This document shows, one piece after another, positions 45,638 to 57,093 of a stretch of 64,000 nt of DNA (within the stretch, counting starts at the first letter, position 1; the number at the start of each line of letters is the position of its first letter). The stretch lies in assembly GCA_958450325.1 (NCBI GenBank), contig OY288243.1, positions 45,772,878-45,836,877 of the forward strand, read 5' to 3'. A program made the position numbers and the translations under genes. The notes under the pieces were generated by a model. It was not told the DNA's origin. It did no database searches and was given only the letters and a program-made list of their open reading frames with translations. This DNA comes from Agrostemma githago. Its lineage: Eukaryota; Streptophyta; Magnoliopsida; Caryophyllales; Caryophyllaceae.

Positions 45638-48600
45638 ATCACTGCTCCCAACGCTTACACCTGAAATTAGGGAAAATACTAGTAAATTATTTAAACAGTA
45701 AATAAAAATATTATTAGAGATGGGTAGAAACAAATAAGGACTTAACTGTTAAGACTATATGTTTCTGAACTCAATGATTAGCATTGAATATTTGTTGCTT
45801 TTGTGGGAAGAAGACGAATGAACAAGATATCGATAGGATGCTGCTCCTGATCGGGACAAGACCTGCTTAGAACTCTCAACGTCTGCTGACTCGAGTGGAC
45901 AACTTGGTGCTCCAAGAAAGATGTCGATGGTGATTTTTAGCTCCAGTTCAGTTTACTTAAGCTACAGGCCAGATGATCAAGAGTAGATTCCTGTTCCATG
46001 ATGTCGCAGTAAATCCAGATGGAGCGACCCATGACTTGTGTGCTCGTTCCTCTACAAGAAGATGAAGTAATCCATTTTGGATTCCCTCGTGAACTCGGGA
46101 GGCCCGAAGATTCTCTTCTGGTTCAAGAACTTAGTAATATAGGATCATCGATTCTTTTCTTCCTTTCCCTATTTCTTCCAATTCTTCTCTTATATATTCT
46201 CATCTTCATTCTCTTGGTGAATCCTTGTTCTATTCTTCTATTCTACCATCTTTCTCTTGAGATTCTTTTGTTAGACCGGTTTCTGTCTCAGTGAACCCCG
46301 TGAAAGGATATAGATGTTTGAGGTTTAGTAAACCCTTGTTACCTAGGGCTTGAGGGTTGTGAGTTATACCTTGTTATCTATCTTAGTAAGCTTTTGAGGA
46401 TCGATTTGAATAATAAATTGTCAATTAATGGAATTAGGTTGGTACTTTAGACTCTGAACCTTGGGTTATAGGTTACTTGATTATTTGGAGGACTTAGAGT
46501 TGAATATATTTTGGGGTAGTAAGAGTATATCGTATTTGATGGATACCTAGTACCTAATTTAACCTAGAACCGAACCAAGTGTAGCTAATAATAGAATTTT
46601 GAGATTCCTACCTAAATGTTATTTGATGGATGCATCGGGAATGTTTGGGATCATAGAGTACTGTTTAAATTGTTAACCTGAGTGTTGTGGTACCATAGAA
46701 GGTTTTCATTAATACCGTTAGAAATTTTGGTTAACATAGATTACCCGTGTTTCTTAAGGATTAGATCGTTAATCGTTGGTTAAAGTTGTAACCTAGGAAC
46801 TTTGGAGTTGAGTGATCTAAATTGAATAAATTGTTGTTAACCTTGAAAAGGAGAAACATATTGCCATTAGAGGTTGGATTTATAGCGTTGTTTTGAGGAA
46901 CATTTTGATGTCAATCATCTTAATGGATTTATAGTTCAGAACCTTAGACCAACGAGATTGTGGCTTCGTTGAGTTATTAAATATTTTGTGGTTGCACCAT
47001 TACGATTAGAAATTTGATGGACTTCTTGGAAACATTAATCGAATGATGTGTTTGAAAATGTGAGTGTTTGCGCCATTACCTATAGGTTTGAGCGTGTTTG
47101 AGGATTTATTGTACTTCCCCAACTTCTGTACTGGTGGTATTATAAATATGTCGGTGATCATCTTTGAGGATTTCGTGTCCGAACTTTGTTAATTGGTGGG
47201 TTTTAGTTAGTGTTCCTTACTCGAGAAATTTGAAGTATACCTCGAGTTCAGACCTTATGAACTTTGAATTACGAGCCTTAGTGATTACAAGTTTGGGTAT
47301 GTTTTGATGACTGTTGGAATCTTAATTAATGGATTAGTCTAAATCGTTTGTGGATTCTTACCATACTAATTGAAAGATTATGTAAGTATGTAAGGCTTAA
47401 TTTTGGAGGCTATAGCAGTTGATGTTTTTGGAGGTTTTAGATTGAGTAGGACAACCCTGTACTGATATTGGACTTAACGTTATTTGATGGGAATTAGGAA
47501 CCAGTGTTTGTGGAAGTCGTGCTAAGAATCTCGAGATGATTAATTTCTTCCATAATCCTTGAGAGCTCTTTTTTATTCTCAACTCCGTCTTTCTTTCTGC
47601 TCCTCTTGAATTCTGTTACGGTAACTCCTGCCAATCCCTTCAACCTTTGTCGATTTTGAAAGCTCTTATTTTTAATTTATTTATCCTTGTTCTATTTGCC
47701 CGTTAACTATTTTTCGAACTCCCTATTTTATAAAAAGATTGACTACTTTAAAAAAAAAATTGGACTATCGTAAAATTTTAACATTTTGAGTTATAATTTC
47801 TAATTGTGAATTTGCCCGTTTTGTAAAAAGCTGGACTAATTTAAAAATTTTGATTTTCATGAAATTTTAACATTTTGAAGCATGATTTCAAATTTTTAAA
47901 CTCCCCATTTTGTAAAAACTTTGAGCAATTTAACATTTTGGGTTATCGTGAAATTTAACATTTTTATTTTATAATTTAAGAACTATATACTTCACTTTGT
48001 TTTATCTTTGGTTGATATTTATATTTAGATCTATTTCAAAATGCCTTAATAATTTATTTTAAACTATTTCGAAATTATTTTAAATTTTTGATTTTCAAGC
48101 GATCAAAATTTTATGAAGACTTTTATATTTCCAAGTACTTCAATTTGTATAGAATTGTTATGTAAAACGTTTTAACATTGTCGAAATTATTTTGTATGTT
48201 CAAGTTTGATAACATTTTTGAAAACTTTCATAATTACTTTGATAACATTTTCGAAATTTTAACGTTTTGAGAATTGATTTTCATTTTATTGTTGGTGAAC
48301 TTTTGAATCTGTTATTGTAAATGTTTGACGGCTGGTGCGATTTTTACTAACTACAAAATTTGATTTCTCCAAACTAAATTTTGTTTCATCAAAAAAAAAA
48401 AAAAAAAAGAATAATATCGAATTTCTTAATCAAAATATTTTACTTTTGTTTCCAAAATATTTTGGTTATCCTATTTCCTTCGAGTTTGTTTACAAATGTT
48501 ATTTAACGTTATTATTTTATCAAATAACTTTACTTTACGATTTCATTAATCAAAAGATTCTAAACTTCGGGTTGGTTAGCCCAATTCTTCTTGGAATAGA

Positions 48601-48714
48601 AATTTGTCTTCGATGCGAGCTAAGCATCCTCAACTCTTCGAGTAAGGTAAACCTCGATTTCCTATCTGCTTATTCTTAGTTTCGAGGACGAAACTTTCTT
48701 TTAGTGGGGAGGAT
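45638..48714 (+). other. Non-coding internal region of the LARD-like element
   Basis: There is no Gag, protease, RT or integrase motif on either strand. The first 200 bases share the Tekay leader (TGAACTCAATGATTAGCATTG), then the sequence becomes unrelated AT-rich DNA with degenerate repeats (an AACATTTTG-type word recurs at 47780-48290) and an A18 tract at about 48391-48408. Short ORFs such as 46019-46294 resemble nothing I recognise. The end, with the polypurine tract AGTGGGGAGGAT (48703-48714), is needed for reverse transcription. Confidence 0.8.
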
Positions 48715-51700
48715 TGTAACACCCGCTATTTTTCCTAAGCATTTTATTCTTTCTGTTAGGACTTCGCCTTAACTCTGTCACTTTTGGTCTCATATTTTAT
48801 CATTTTACTAAGCTTTATTTTAATTTTTGAGTTTAATAATTTCTATTTTTAATTTTAAAGATTTAAATTTTTTTTAAATCCATTTATTTGGTTTCTTCGT
48901 AAACTAAGTAATTTTTCCGCGAGGAATTCTATTTCTCTCCGAATTGACATTTTTAAGCTTGGATTTAAGTTATTCCTTTTTCCTAAAAATGTTTGAATAC
49001 GTTTATGGAATATTTTCTACTAAGATATATTTTAGTTACTAAAAACAAGCCATTTATGATTTTATTACGAAGCTTCGCGAATAATTATTTTCTTACGCGA
49101 GGTTTACTCGAATTACTTTGAAATGCCTTTAACTATTTTACGATTATACTTTTTATCAACTTATAAATTATTTGAGACTGTTTTCTCACATTTTGGACCG
49201 ACTAAGCTCTTGGTCACAAGTTTTATTACATTTTATTTAAACGATTCATTTTATCACATTAAAACGTAATCATAAGATAAATCATTTTCATTCATTGTAG
49301 CATTTATGTCAAAGCTTTTCTTACTCCCTCTCTTATCCCATTTGGCCGGCCAACTTATGGTCTAGGTACACTTTTGTATTCCTTTTTTTTGAAGCCTTAA
49401 TTTCATCCTTACCCTCTTTAAGTGTAGTAACATCCATCTCCTCCTTTACTACATTCATTTTTGCATTAACCAAAAATATTCATCACTTTTTCTTCTCTCT
49501 TTTGGCTGTGTACCCTTACCCTCCTTAGGCTGATTTTTGCTCCATTTCAAGTCCCAATCGCATCATTTTTATCGTCATAATAATCCTCTTTCCGATTCCT
49601 TCGTTAAGGTATTAATCGACGTCATTTTCAATCAATTTTTACCTTGATTTTTATTAGTTTTCTCATGGTATTTTTCTGCCATGATTTTCGTGTTGGTAGG
49701 ATTTTTGGACGATCCCGAAGCCGACGAATACATCGTTGATTCAGACTTGGAGTAGAGGTAACGTCGATGTTACTCGGTATTTCAAGATTTTAATTGAGTA
49801 TTTGCATGTATATATTTTTATATTTTATTTTGGCAATATATGTATGTCACGAATTCTGGAAAATTTTTAAAGTTGAAATTTTGCATGTTTCGATATTTTT
49901 ATCGCTTTTACGAGATTAACGATTAAATTGTTATATTAATTTGTAAAATCGTAATAATCGGCCTAAACATGTAATATATATTTATATTCTGGAAAAATGT
50001 TGTTTTTGATGATTTTTAGTAATTTAGTATTTTTTCTGATATTTTTATATCGATTATTGAATTATTATCGTTTTCGAACAAAAACGATTAAAAACCGATT
50101 TTTAGTTCTAGTACTTAAACATTTTATTTTAATCTGATTTTTGACGTGGTGAAACTTTCTGGTGAAATAGAATTTTCTGATTTTTTTCATAATTTTTCGG
50201 AATTGTTAAGTGGATGAATTAATTAATCACTTTAAATCATCGTTTATCGTTAAAACCGTGTTTGTTGTTTAAATTCTCGATTTCTGGTCTTTGGTTTAAA
50301 TCTGGAAAAAATTTATGATTCTGATGATTTCATATTAAAATGTATTATTATGATTTTTAGTGCCTTAATAAAATGTTTGGAACGATAGGTTTGTTAATAA
50401 AATCGTTAATTGCGAAAACGGGTTTAAATGACGGTTTTGTTGAAATTTGTTGAATCTGGATTTTGGAAAAATCTGGAAAAAATTATATTCTGTAAAATCA
50501 GGATTTTAAAGTGTAATAATAATTTTTGGATACTAATACTTAAATCGTTTTGTAATTACTATTTTTATTAATCGTTATTGTCGAGATTGGACGATTAACG
50601 AGAAAACGCTTTAAAAACCGAGTTTTTAGAATTCTGGAAATTTTCTTTTCTGGACAGAATGTCCATAAATATAATTTAACTATTTTACGTAATTTTTGTA
50701 CTATTTATTATAGTCTTTAATTAATAAATATTGATTTCGGACAAGTTGTGATTTATCGCTAAATTGCTTCGTCTTAACTAAAAGAATTATTTTTCCAGCA
50801 ATTTTGAAAGTATTTAAATCTGAAACTTTAGGAGTTAAATCATCCCTTAACATACTCTAAATGTATTTGTTGGTTTGATTAAATAAAAGACGTTAAAAGA
50901 TTTAATTTGACATTTGTCGTAAAATCCTATTTATAATTTTATCGTCGAAACTAATAATAATTAGGGAATTTTAGCTTTATAACTTTCGAAAAACACCCTA
51001 ATTAGTATTATTAAATATTTTTAGATGTCTCTAATCATTTTATAACACTTGTACGATATTTTAATAGTTTCATAAAATCAAATGTTATTACTTTAATAAT
51101 TAATATTGTTAAGGCCGAAAGTATTAGTTTTATAAATCTATATCGTTTACTAAAATGTGGTATTAGTATGAACTAATATTTTCACTACTTTGATATGATG
51201 CTATTTTTAGTAAAGTTTCTAAAAATAGAAGTTTCCTAAAATAGAAGTTTCCTAAAATAGAAAGTTTCCTCTTTTAGAATATAAATGTTTACTTCTTTTA
51301 TCCTCATATTGTTTATGATGAATACATCTTTTAAATATCGATAATGGTTTGTTTTGGAGTTATGGAATAAGGACAAGTGTGGGTTTAGAGTAATATAGTC
51401 TGGGGTGTACGTTTTGCCATTAACTATAAAGCTGGTGTGTCTATGTTGAGACACATTGGTCGTTGAACTGAGCATGGTTTGTGCTCAGGAGTGTGTATAT
51501 TTTGACCTTAAACTTAGATATCGCATCGTGTAATTCGCCGTCGGGTTGAACTGGATTACGGTTGGTGTCCAGGAGGGGTGTACATTACTTAAGCCAGGAC
51601 CTCGCTGCACGCAGTCCTGTTATAGTTGAGTTGCCTAGTTAGAGACCAAAGTCTAATTTGTTTTGACTAAGTTCTCGAAACTAGTTTTTAGTATTATCCT

Positions 51701-52229
51701 AGTGAAAGTCTAGATTCTACATTAATCCTATCCATAACGCCATTTTGATTATTTTATTTACTATCGATATAAATTGGTGCAGGTTGGCAAATATTTTTAT
51801 GTTTCTTCGGAAACCCTTTTGATTATTTTGTTTTACGCTAAAGCTTATTTTAATATGATGTTTTAATGTTTTCCTTTTTACTATTTTTCTATAATAGTAA
51901 TTACAATTTTAAAATCCTGTTATACGGCTGGGAGAACGTTGGCGTTGCTCCCCACTGATTGTGGCTGTTATGTTTTAACATGGCAGGTATACGTGTTCCG
52001 GGTGTGGGCTAGCGAGCAGTGTGGATCCTGCTTATTTATTTTTATAATTATGTCCTATGGATTGTTCAAACCCCTTCTGTGGATTGTTTTAAATTTTGGC
52101 CATTTTATTTAAGGCCCATTGTTTGACTTTACCATTTTAATTTTACTAAGACATAGTTACAGTGTGTTTTAATCCCGACTCTACAGTGTTTCCGCCACTG
52201 TATCGCGTTAGATTTTCTAGGGGATTACA
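48715..52229 (+). repeat. LTR of the LARD-like element, right copy
   Basis: This is nearly identical to 42108-45623, one base shorter. It is followed by the TSD CAAAG (52230-52234). Confidence 0.92.
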
Positions 52230-52626
52230 CAAAGAGATGCTTGAACATGGTTGATTTGACCCCCTTAACAGCCATAAAGTCTTTGAAAGCCCGAATGTGG
52301 AGTACCGGGTCTTCAGTCCCGTCGAACATTGGCAAGCCCGTTAAGTTAAGGTTAGCGGGTAGTTCATCAGTTAAGGGTGAATAGGTACGGGCGTTTTCCG
52401 TGAGAATGGTATTTCTGGTGGTCGAATGAACCTGTTCCTGCAGCTTTTGGACCGCGCCGGCCAATGTGGCCAAGGGTCCGTCATCTTCGATCGAAGCATT
52501 GGGGGTTCCCTGTTCCACGGCACTAACCCGAGTGACGATGGCAATCTGGTCCTCCCGCATTTTCCTCAATTGGTCCTGGATTTGGGTCAACGAGGCGGTC
52601 AAGTCATCTTTGGCTTGTTGTGTCAT
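52230..52626 (-). pseudogene. Element B gag, N-terminal part
   Basis: It starts at ATG 52626 (MTQQAKDDLTASLTQIQDQL), a predicted coiled-coil-like N-terminus. It continues through AVQKLQEQV to the conserved PMFDGTEDPVLHIRAFKDF, and is cut at KHLF by the nested insertion. The remainder resumes at 42107. This part preserves the Gag N-terminus that element A lost at its 5440 join. Confidence 0.85.
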
Positions 52627-53687
52627 GGCTCGAGTGAAGGGTGGCCTGTCTGTAAGAGCACCGCGTAATTAGCAACTTAACCCGAATCCTAAGAAAAGTA
52701 CATCCCGAGCAAGGGAAAAGGAAGAAGACTAAAACGATAATGACTCGGAAAAGACACCTAGATTGGCGACTTGTGGAAAGGTGGGCCTTCCTCAGGATCC
52801 AACTATGTGGGTTAGGCCCTGTCCGGAGGAAGGTTCACGTGAGACATTCCCAGACTTTTAGACTCGATTGTATAAATGGGCCAACCTTTGTAGGAGTATG
52901 TTCTACGTAGGTGGGCTTTACCTTAGTAAAATAAGGCGGACTAGGATAGGGGGGAAAATCCGTGATGTAGGATCGACGGAGTTTCGACGCTAGAGACTCC
53001 TACGACTTATGACACGACCCGACACTGCAAAATACGGGAAGTCTAAGAAGAGGAAGTTTTGAAATATGATATTTTTTGAAAAGCCCGAAAAATTCGGGGT
53101 GGAACCGGCCCTTTTTCGAGAGAAAAACGGAAAAGATGGGCCGGGCGACGGTTTGAAAATTTCGAAAATAATTTTGAGTTTTGAATTGGGCATAATACCG
53201 GCTAGAAAAAGGCTATTTTGAGTAAAATCATAAGTCCTAAATTCGGTATATGTCCGGGGTTTTGAAATGGGATATTTTGAAAAGGATGCAAATTTTGAAA
53301 AATGACGTTTTTTGAAAAAGATGTGGATCAAGCAGCACGTAGTCATGGAAACAGTATAATGACGCCATGTATGCTCTTAAGCTAAGTCTCGGTCAGTCTA
53401 TAAGGGTCTATACCAGTGTACATAGCCTATCGAGAATCGGGGCGGACTCCCTAAATCGAATTGATATTAGGACATGCCGTAAAACCCATACGAATCGGCT
53501 AATGGACACCTTTGACATATCCAGTTTGGACTACATCAATGGTATAGTGGGACGTCGGTCACCAGTACCGGCCCGGGAAAATGGGGTTATGCATGAACCG
53601 TAAAACTAAAACGCGTATTGTACTAGTCAAACGATTTCTATTCGAGTCTCACCCTGAGGACACCGAAGGTTAGTAACGCATCAGTAA
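52627..53687 (-). other. Leader of element B
   Basis: About 1 kb of untranslated leader lies between the primer site and the gag ATG. I see no conserved ORF. Long leaders are usual in Tat elements. Confidence 0.7.
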
Positions 53688-53705
53688 GTCCCCAGCGGAG
53701 TCGCC
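53688..53705 (-). other. Primer binding site of element B
   Basis: The minus strand reads TGGCGACTCCGCTGGGGA, four bases after the LTR end at 53710. It is of the type described for Ogre/Tat elements, there linked to tRNA-Arg. The tRNA assignment is from memory of the family. Confidence 0.75.
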
Positions 53706-53709
53706 AAAT

Positions 53710-56110
53710 TGTGGACATGACATAGGTCCACCCCGACGCGGCCACGCGCGGGTTTGGGGAGGCGAATGAATCTCCATATGAGATGGTCAAATTGAAATTT
53801 AAATCAAAGTTGGAGTCGCCACCGAATTTTATGGTTATTCGGAACCGTCCGAGCCCACTCTATGTCGTAGTGGGCCGTGTACAAAATACGACCCATTTCC
53901 GATGTGAGAGTTTATTGGGATCGTCCCTTTGCATATCGATACAGATGCCGACTTGAGCGGTTAATCGTATATTGAATGACTCTCGTTGCCAATGGTTTCG
54001 GACATCCGGAAACCACGGTTCTGAGTAAGGGGTGAGGGTACGTGTTGGGAAGTTCACTAAGAACACCCAACCCCGCCCGCACATTAGCGGCCTCTACTAG
54101 GATATCGAATGATGTTTTAATACGCGCGTTAGTAATACGATGAATGATATGCAAACATTGTTTTCCTAAACATGTGAGGAATTGAATGGGTTGCTAAGTC
54201 AGTTTAATGCATGAAAAATTAACGTCGAAGTTGAATTTAGCATGTGAGGTTCGCTTTAGTATAATAAAACAAATGATAAAAAAAGAATGAATTTGCTACA
54301 AAGGATGAACAAACGAGTTAGTATCGATTTGTAAATAATAATATAGCAAATAAATATGCGAGATCGAAAAAAATACTAATCGAAATCTGAAAAATATCGT
54401 TAAAAGACGCTGTTTTGTATAAAAAAACGAAGCTCGAAAAACAATAAAAGAACGAGAAAGGCGCGCCAAGGCAGCCGGCCGCACGGCTCGCCCGGGACGC
54501 CGGCGAGTCGCGTGTCGGGCTGGTTCCGAGAGCGGTTTTTTGAAAATTTGATGCTTATATTAAATCGCGTACGAATATTGTATGATCCGTACTCGAGTTA
54601 ATATTTTCGACATTCGTTATATTCGATAGTTGACTACGAAATCAATATCAAATACTTAGAATAGTTTTAGAAAAGATGTAAATTTTGGAAATCGTTTCGT
54701 AGAATAAATAATAAAATCGAACGAAAAAGTTCAAAAAAAGGTTCGGGTTTCAGGCCCGTGCGCGAGCCGCCTGGGCATGGCGCGACTCGCATACGGGTCT
54801 GTCCGGCTTTTTATTTTTTGTTCGAAATTGCTAAATTTGATGAATCGCGTACAAAATATGAATTAATTTGTATTCGATTCATGTTTTCGATATTCGTCGT
54901 ATCCGATATTCGATTATGAAATCGATATCGGAAATTTGGAATGAGTTTAAAAGGTTTTGTAAAATTGTTTGAAAAAAGGAATTTGAACGAGAAAAGATGT
55001 AACGATTTTTAATATCGCCGGGATCTTAATATAATTCTTTTTGATACAATATTCGATTATAGAAAATCGATATCATATTTTTAAGAATGTTTGTTATGAA
55101 AATAGTTTTTTGTTAATATCGATATTAGAAATAAAAAAAGACGACGCTTGACCCGTAAAAGGAAAACGGACGACGAAGAAGAGAAGAGAAGAAAAGGAGA
55201 AATCGGGTTTGGTTACACCCTCAACCTACATGCTTTTGTTAACTCGGATCGGGGCTCGTCGGAATGTGGCTAGGCACGGGAGCGTCGAGGTGATGTCGGT
55301 CGGGTTAGGGTGGCTCGGTGAAGGTGACGGGTACGAGGGAGTCGGTTTCCTTCGGGTTTGGATGTAATATCGGTTTCTCGATGCTAAATGTAAGGAGTTT
55401 TATGGATGTGTGTTGTGATATTTTCTGACTTCTCTCAGGAATTCTGTCTGTATGATCTGATGTTTTCTGATTGGTATTCGATGATCTTCAAAGTGTTGTA
55501 TGCAAGGGGCTATTTATAGGGAGTTCTCGACCTTGGCTAGGAGAGGTGCATTTGAATTAGAACAACCGCTTAGGATAGGAAACGTAGGAATTTGAGGGAA
55601 ATAAGAAATCCATTTTCTTGTGAAGGAAGAAAAGGAAACCCGGCTGGTTAATGCTGCTCGGCCGAGTGTTTGCACTCGGTCGGGTGTTTGAATCGGTTCT
55701 CGGATAGGATTCCTACTTGAGATCGAATTCCATCCTTAAGCGGACTTGTTTATTATTTTATGTGGCTGATTTTTGTGGAGTTGGAATCCGATATGGACAC
55801 GTGAGACATCACGGTCGGTCCACAAGTCTCAGGAAATATCTTTGACCGGGTTTTGACTCGGTCGCTAAAAGACGGTTTTACCCCTGGTGTCGGATTCGAC
55901 CCAAATTAGTGTTATTTGACTCGAAACGACCCACTGGGCATGAAATTGAGGTTGGTTTTGTGAAATTTGTACTCCGTAAAAAGCTAAAGCTAAATATCCA
56001 TGATTTCGAGCCCATTTCCGAGTACGTTAAAGCATGTTTGCGTCCGATCATCATCGGGTGTTTGTCGGAAACCACTATAGACACCTGGAAGCAAAATGTG
56101 GGTGTCTACA
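53710..56110 (-). repeat. Element B 5' LTR
   Basis: The LTR has the same length as 31007-33407, with intact TG...CA ends on the minus strand. The TATA box is at 55510-55518 (minus). GC-rich dyad blocks recur at about 54470-54510 and 54755-54790. Confidence 0.92.
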
Positions 56111-56115
56111 CATCA

Positions 56116-57093
56116 CAAAAACCGAAACAGAATGTCTTTTTGACCTCCACTCGGTCGAGTCTCACAGTGACTCGGTCGAGTGGCAACGTACTCGGTCGAG
56201 TTGGCCAATAACTCGATCGAGTAGGGTCCCAAAATCCGGACAGAACCTTTTTCAGAGGTCCACTCGGTCGAGTCCCACAATGACTCGGTCGAGTGGCCCT
56301 TTATCACGTTAAACTATGAGTCGTACATTAGCATTCAAGTCTCGCTAACTTTCTTTTCATGACTTATGTCAACACGTGTCTAATCCATCACATGAAACAT
56401 CACTTCTCAAGCTCTGCATCATCTTATTTGCATCATTCTACACAATTCAATATTCGCACAAACTGTTAATATCGTTATACCGTTACTAACCGTTTGTTGT
56501 TTCTTTTGTCAATTTTGGCTGTTTATTTTATCGTACTAAAATGAACCCACATGCTAAAATTCAACTTCGATGTTAGAATCAAATTGCATTAAATCGACAT
56601 AGAAACCCTTTCAATTTCATTCACATGCTTAGGGAAAACAATGTTTGCATAAGTTTTTTTTGCACTGTCTAACTAACGCGCGTATTCGAGAGTCTTTCGA
56701 TATCTTAGTAGAGGCCGCTAGTGCGGGCGGGGTTGGGTGTCCTTCATGGGCTTCCCAACACGTACCCTCACCCCTTACTCAGAACCTCGGTTTCCGGATG
56801 CCCGAAACCGTTGGTGCACGAGAGTCATTCAATACACGATATTCGATAATGTCGGTATCGATATCAAATGCAATGGGACGAGCCCAATAAACTCTAACAT
56901 CGGAAATGGGCCGTATTTCGTACACGGCCTACTACGACATAGAGTGGGTTCGAACGGGCCTGAACTCCCACAAAGTTCGGTGGCGACTCCACATAGATTT
57001 AAATTTCAATTCGATCCATTCTCATATGGAGATTCATTCGCCTCACCAAACCCGCGCGTGGCCGCGTCGGGGTGGACCTATGTCATGTCCACA
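56116..57093 (+). repeat. Element A 3' LTR, last piece
   Basis: The LTR resumes after the B TSD, carries six dyads (56148-56295) and ends CATGTCCACA at 57093. The last 350 bases are close to the corresponding end of B's LTR. Beyond 57093 the sequence switches to gag of element D, so this is A's right boundary. Confidence 0.87.
56148..56295. repeat. Six phased CTCG-NN-CGAG dyads downstream of TATA in element A LTR
   Basis: Dyads are centred at about 56154.5, 56175.5, 56195.5, 56216.5, 56267.5 and 56288.5, giving spacings of 21, 20, 21, 51 and 21. The cores are mostly CTCGGTCGAG, with one CTCGATCGAG. The outermost bases vary more than the CTCG/CGAG arms. Confidence 0.9.

Larger units (their letters stand above)
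42108..52229 (+). mobile_element. Large non-autonomous LTR element (LARD-like), Tekay-derived
   Basis: LTRs of 3516 and 3515 bp (42108-45623, 48715-52229) differ at only about 15-20 sites by eye, which marks the youngest LTR insertion here. The TSD is CAAAG. Primer site TGGTATCAGAGC is at 45626. The leader (about 45750-45830) matches the leader of the Tekay element at 1890-1960. The 3' internal end (CGAGGACGAAACTTTCTTTTAGTGGGGAGG) is Tekay-like. No gag or pol is seen in the 3.1 kb internal region. It therefore depends on proteins from relatives such as the left-edge family. Confidence 0.92.
31007..56110 (-). mobile_element. Tat-lineage Ty3/gypsy element B, complete, with a nested insertion
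   Basis: Two LTRs of 2401 bp each (31007-33407 and 53710-56110) are flanked by the 5-bp TSD CATCA (31002-31006 and 56111-56115). On the minus strand the order is 5' LTR, primer site, leader, gag, protease, RT, RNase H, second RNase H, integrase, antisense extra ORF (plus strand), polypurine tract and 3' LTR. The gag is split by the 42108-52229 element. The LTRs differ at about 1-2% of sites by eye. It is inserted in the LTR of element A, a diverged relative. Confidence 0.93.
5441..57093 (+). mobile_element. Tat-lineage Ty3/gypsy element A, 5'-truncated and interrupted
   Basis: Element A occupies 5441-14562, 29405-31006 and 56116-57093. The intervening DNA is younger insertions. It reads gag-protease-RT-RNase H-second RNase H-integrase on plus, then an antisense extra ORF, a polypurine tract and a 3' LTR of about 2645 bp once insertions are discounted. 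The second, archaeal-type RNase H and the antisense ORF mark the Tat clade (Ogre/Retand group). The 5' LTR, leader and Gag N-terminus are missing at the join with the Tekay LTR fragment. Its right end at 57093 interrupts the gag of element D. B (31007-56110) is a related, better preserved copy in the opposite orientation. Confidence 0.85.

Noticed and set aside
46019..46294. ORF of 91 codons in the LARD-like element as a possible remnant gene
   Set aside because: There is no recognisable domain, and the Leu/Ile-rich tail is expected from T-rich DNA. Other short ORFs in the region are similar.
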